Shown one piece after another: positions 62,408 through 64,000 of a DNA stretch of 64,000 nucleotides. Both the position numbers and the translations under genes were made by a program. The notes below the pieces were generated by a model. That model saw nothing but the letters and a program-made list of their open reading frames with translations, made no database searches and was not told the origin of the DNA. The DNA is from Massilia endophytica (GTDB lineage Bacteria > Pseudomonadota > Gammaproteobacteria > Burkholderiales > Burkholderiaceae_D): assembly GCF_021165955.1 (NCBI RefSeq), contig NZ_CP088952.1, positions 4,774,001 to 4,838,000 on the forward strand. Reading direction: 5' to 3'. Position 1 is the stretch's first letter. The number at the start of each line of letters is the position of its first letter.

Positions 62408-63302
62408 GGTCGGCCGCGCCGAAAGCCGCGAGCTCGGCATCGAGCCACTCGCGGAAGGCACGCACTTGCGGCTTCGCTGCCGCGCCCGGCGGCGTCACGA
62501 AGTAGTAGTCGTCCGGGCTGGGCACCGAAATGCCGAACAGCCGGCGCAGCTGGCCCGCCGCAATCTCCTGCCGCGCCACCACGTGGCGCACCAGCGCCAC
62601 GCCGTCGCCGTCCACCGCCGAGCGGATCAGCATCGACAGGTCCTCGAACATCACCCCGCCGGAGGGCTCCGGCAGATCCAGCCCCGCCGCCCGGAACCAG
62701 GGCAGCCAGGGTTCGTTCGAGCGCAGCAGGGTGGCCTGCGCCAGTTCCTCTGGCGAGACAGGCAGCTGCCCGCCTCGATAGTGAGGGCTCACAACGGGAT
62801 AATAAACGTCCCCCATCAGGCGCTCCGCCATCAGGCCCGGATAGCGGCCCCGGCCCCACCGGATGCCCACGTCGATTCCCTCTCTCGCCAGGTCCTGCAG
62901 GTGGCTGCTGGCCTGCAGCACCACCTCGATTTCGGGATGCCGCTCGATGAACTGCCCCAGCCGGGGCGCCAGCCAGCGCGCCGCGAAAGAGGGCACCGAG
63001 GACACGGTCAGCCGGAGATTCTGCCCGCGCTGGCGCAGCGCTTCTGCCGCCGATGCGATCTCGCCCAAGGCCCGCGCCAGGGTCGCCGCGAAGCGGGCTC
63101 CTTCCTCGGTCACGCGCACCTGCCGTCCCTTGCGCTCGAACAGGGCCAGTCCCAGTTCCTGCTCCAGCCCGCGCACCTGGTGGCTGATGGCGCCATGGGT
63201 CAAGTGCAGCTCCTCGGCAGCGCGCGAGAAGTTCTGGTGGCGGGCCGCCGCTTCGAAAGCGCGCAGGGCGGAGAGGTTCGGCATGCGCCTCAGGTCGCTC
63301 AT
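62400..63302 (-). CDS. LysR-family transcriptional regulator
   Basis: 300 residues from ATG 63302. HTH domain (FEAAARHQNFSRAAEELHLTHG, AISHQVRGLEQELGLALFE) and a GcvA-type effector domain (EIEVVLQASSHLQDLAREGI, GIRWGRGRYPGLMAERL). Overlaps DUF493 tail by 8 bp. Divergent from the yfcF gene, its probable target. Confidence 0.9.
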   Translation of the reverse strand: MSDLRRMPNLSALRAFEAAARHQNFSRAAEELHLTHGAISHQVRGLEQELGLALFERKGRQVRVTEEGARFAATLARALGEIASAAEALRQRGQNLRLTVSSVPSFAARWLAPRLGQFIERHPEIEVVLQASSHLQDLAREGIDVGIRWGRGRYPGLMAERLMGDVYYPVVSPHYRGGQLPVSPEELAQATLLRSNEPWLPWFRAAGLDLPEPSGGVMFEDLSMLIRSAVDGDGVALVRHVVARQEIAAGQLRRLFGISVPSPDDYYFVTPPGAAAKPQVRAFREWLDAELAAFGAADLT

Positions 63303-63405
63303 CTTGTGAGAAAAATTATCAAGGATGGCCAAAATATATCGCTTTGGCGCGGCATGGACAAGGCTTAGCATTGTGAACCGATTTCAAATCATGCCGGAGG
63401 CCACC

Positions 63406-64000
63406 ATGCACCTTACGCTCTATGCGGACAGCCAGTTCACCAGTCCCTACGTCCTCTCGTCCTATGTGGCGCTGCTGGAAAAGGAACTGCGCTTCGAGAT
63501 GCGCACGGTGAACCTGGAAGAGCGCGAGCAGCTGCGTGCGCCATACCGCGAGCTGGCGCTGACGGCCCGGGTGCCCTGCCTGAAGCATGCGGACTTCTAC
63601 CTGACGGAATCGAGCGCCATCGTCGAATATGTCGAAGAGATGTTCCCCGCACCCCAGTACCGCGCCCTTTTCCCGGCGGACGTGCAGCAGCGTGGCCGGG
63701 CGCGCCAGATCCAAGCCTGGCTGCGCAGCGACCTTGGCGCCTTGCGCCAGGAACGCAGTACCTGGAACGTATTCTACGAACCCACGGACAAGCCCTTGTC
63801 GCAAGCGGCGCAGGACGCGGCGGACAAGCTGCTCGCCGCTGCCGAGCGCCTGCTGCAAGGTCCCAACCTGTTCGGCGACTGGTGCATCGCCGATACCGAG
63901 TTCGCCGTCATGCTCTCGCGCCTCGTGAAGAACGGCGACCCGGTGCCGGAAAAGGTGCGCGCCTACGTGGAGCACCAGTGGCAACGGCCTTCCCTGCAAG
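63406..64000 (+). CDS. yfcF: Glutathione S-transferase YfcF (partial, 3' end outside window)
   Basis: At least 198 residues of a GST. The N-terminal thioredoxin-like domain (LYADSQFTSPYVLSSYVALLE, RVPCLKH, TESSAIVEYVEEMF) and C-terminal helix region (RARQIQAWLRSDLGALRQER, GPNLFGDWCIADTEFAVML) match Escherichia coli YfcF closely. ATG 63406 has GGAGG upstream; ATG 63391 is in frame. Divergent from a LysR gene. Truncated by the window end. Confidence 0.9.
   Translation, partial: MHLTLYADSQFTSPYVLSSYVALLEKELRFEMRTVNLEEREQLRAPYRELALTARVPCLKHADFYLTESSAIVEYVEEMFPAPQYRALFPADVQQRGRARQIQAWLRSDLGALRQERSTWNVFYEPTDKPLSQAAQDAADKLLAAAERLLQGPNLFGDWCIADTEFAVMLSRLVKNGDPVPEKVRAYVEHQWQRPSLQ

Overview
This window looks like the chromosome of a high-GC betaproteobacterium, most likely an Oxalobacteraceae member of the Massilia/Duganella type. 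That is an inference from gene content and codon bias; no rRNA or tRNA gene is present to confirm it. The window is densely coded. Many genes overlap by ATGA junctions, and no CRISPR array, insertion sequence or phage gene is visible.

Layout. 1-708 is the 5' part of a phospholipase-D-like gene with lower GC, followed by about 400 bp without a gene. 1.1-6.2 kb holds a MASE4 hybrid sensor kinase, three consecutive lipoprotein genes and a cupin. 6.3-10.8 kb has an AraC regulator, an ECF sigma/anti-sigma pair, a divergent subtilase and two secreted proteins. 11.1-13.9 kb is one large ThuA/beta-propeller/cytochrome c fusion. 14.0-20.6 kb is a co-directional run: a ThDP decarboxylase, ubiU-ubiV-ubiT (oxygen-independent ubiquinone synthesis) and a B12-dependent ribonucleotide reductase. 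20.7-33.2 kb is a nitrogen-oxide block: cytochrome c, hemN, norB (quinol type), two DUF2249 genes, two NsrR-like regulators, an NnrS-like membrane protein, a Dnr-type regulator, a three-domain nirK, an outer-membrane protein with a thioredoxin, nnrS and a small HMA-fold protein. 33.2-44.7 kb holds mixed housekeeping and regulatory genes ending in a large hybrid kinase. 44.9-57.1 kb is the cbb3 oxidase locus: fnr converging on fixH-ccoG-ccoP-ccoQ-ccoO-ccoN-ccoS-ccoI-sulfite-exporter-like-hemN-aer. 57.3-64.0 kb has small unrelated genes, a FecR/DUF6600 protein with calcium-loop-like repeats, a candidate structured RNA, DUF493 and a divergent LysR/YfcF pair cut by the right edge.

The unifying theme is life at low or no oxygen. 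UbiUVT, HemN (twice) and NrdJ replace oxygen-requiring steps. The cbb3 oxidase handles microaerobic respiration. NirK and NorB reduce nitrite to N2O. No nitrate reductase, nitrous-oxide reductase or norC is in view. Control is visible in the DNA. Four FNR/Dnr-type boxes lie before ccoN, before aer and (twice) between nirK and the outer-membrane gene. Five good and one weak NsrR-like 23-bp dyads lie before hemN, norB, nirK, the outer-membrane gene and nnrS. The most novel-looking unit is the outer-membrane protein plus TlpA-like thioredoxin divergent from nirK. It has a CX4C pair and a His-rich loop and could serve copper supply for NirK.
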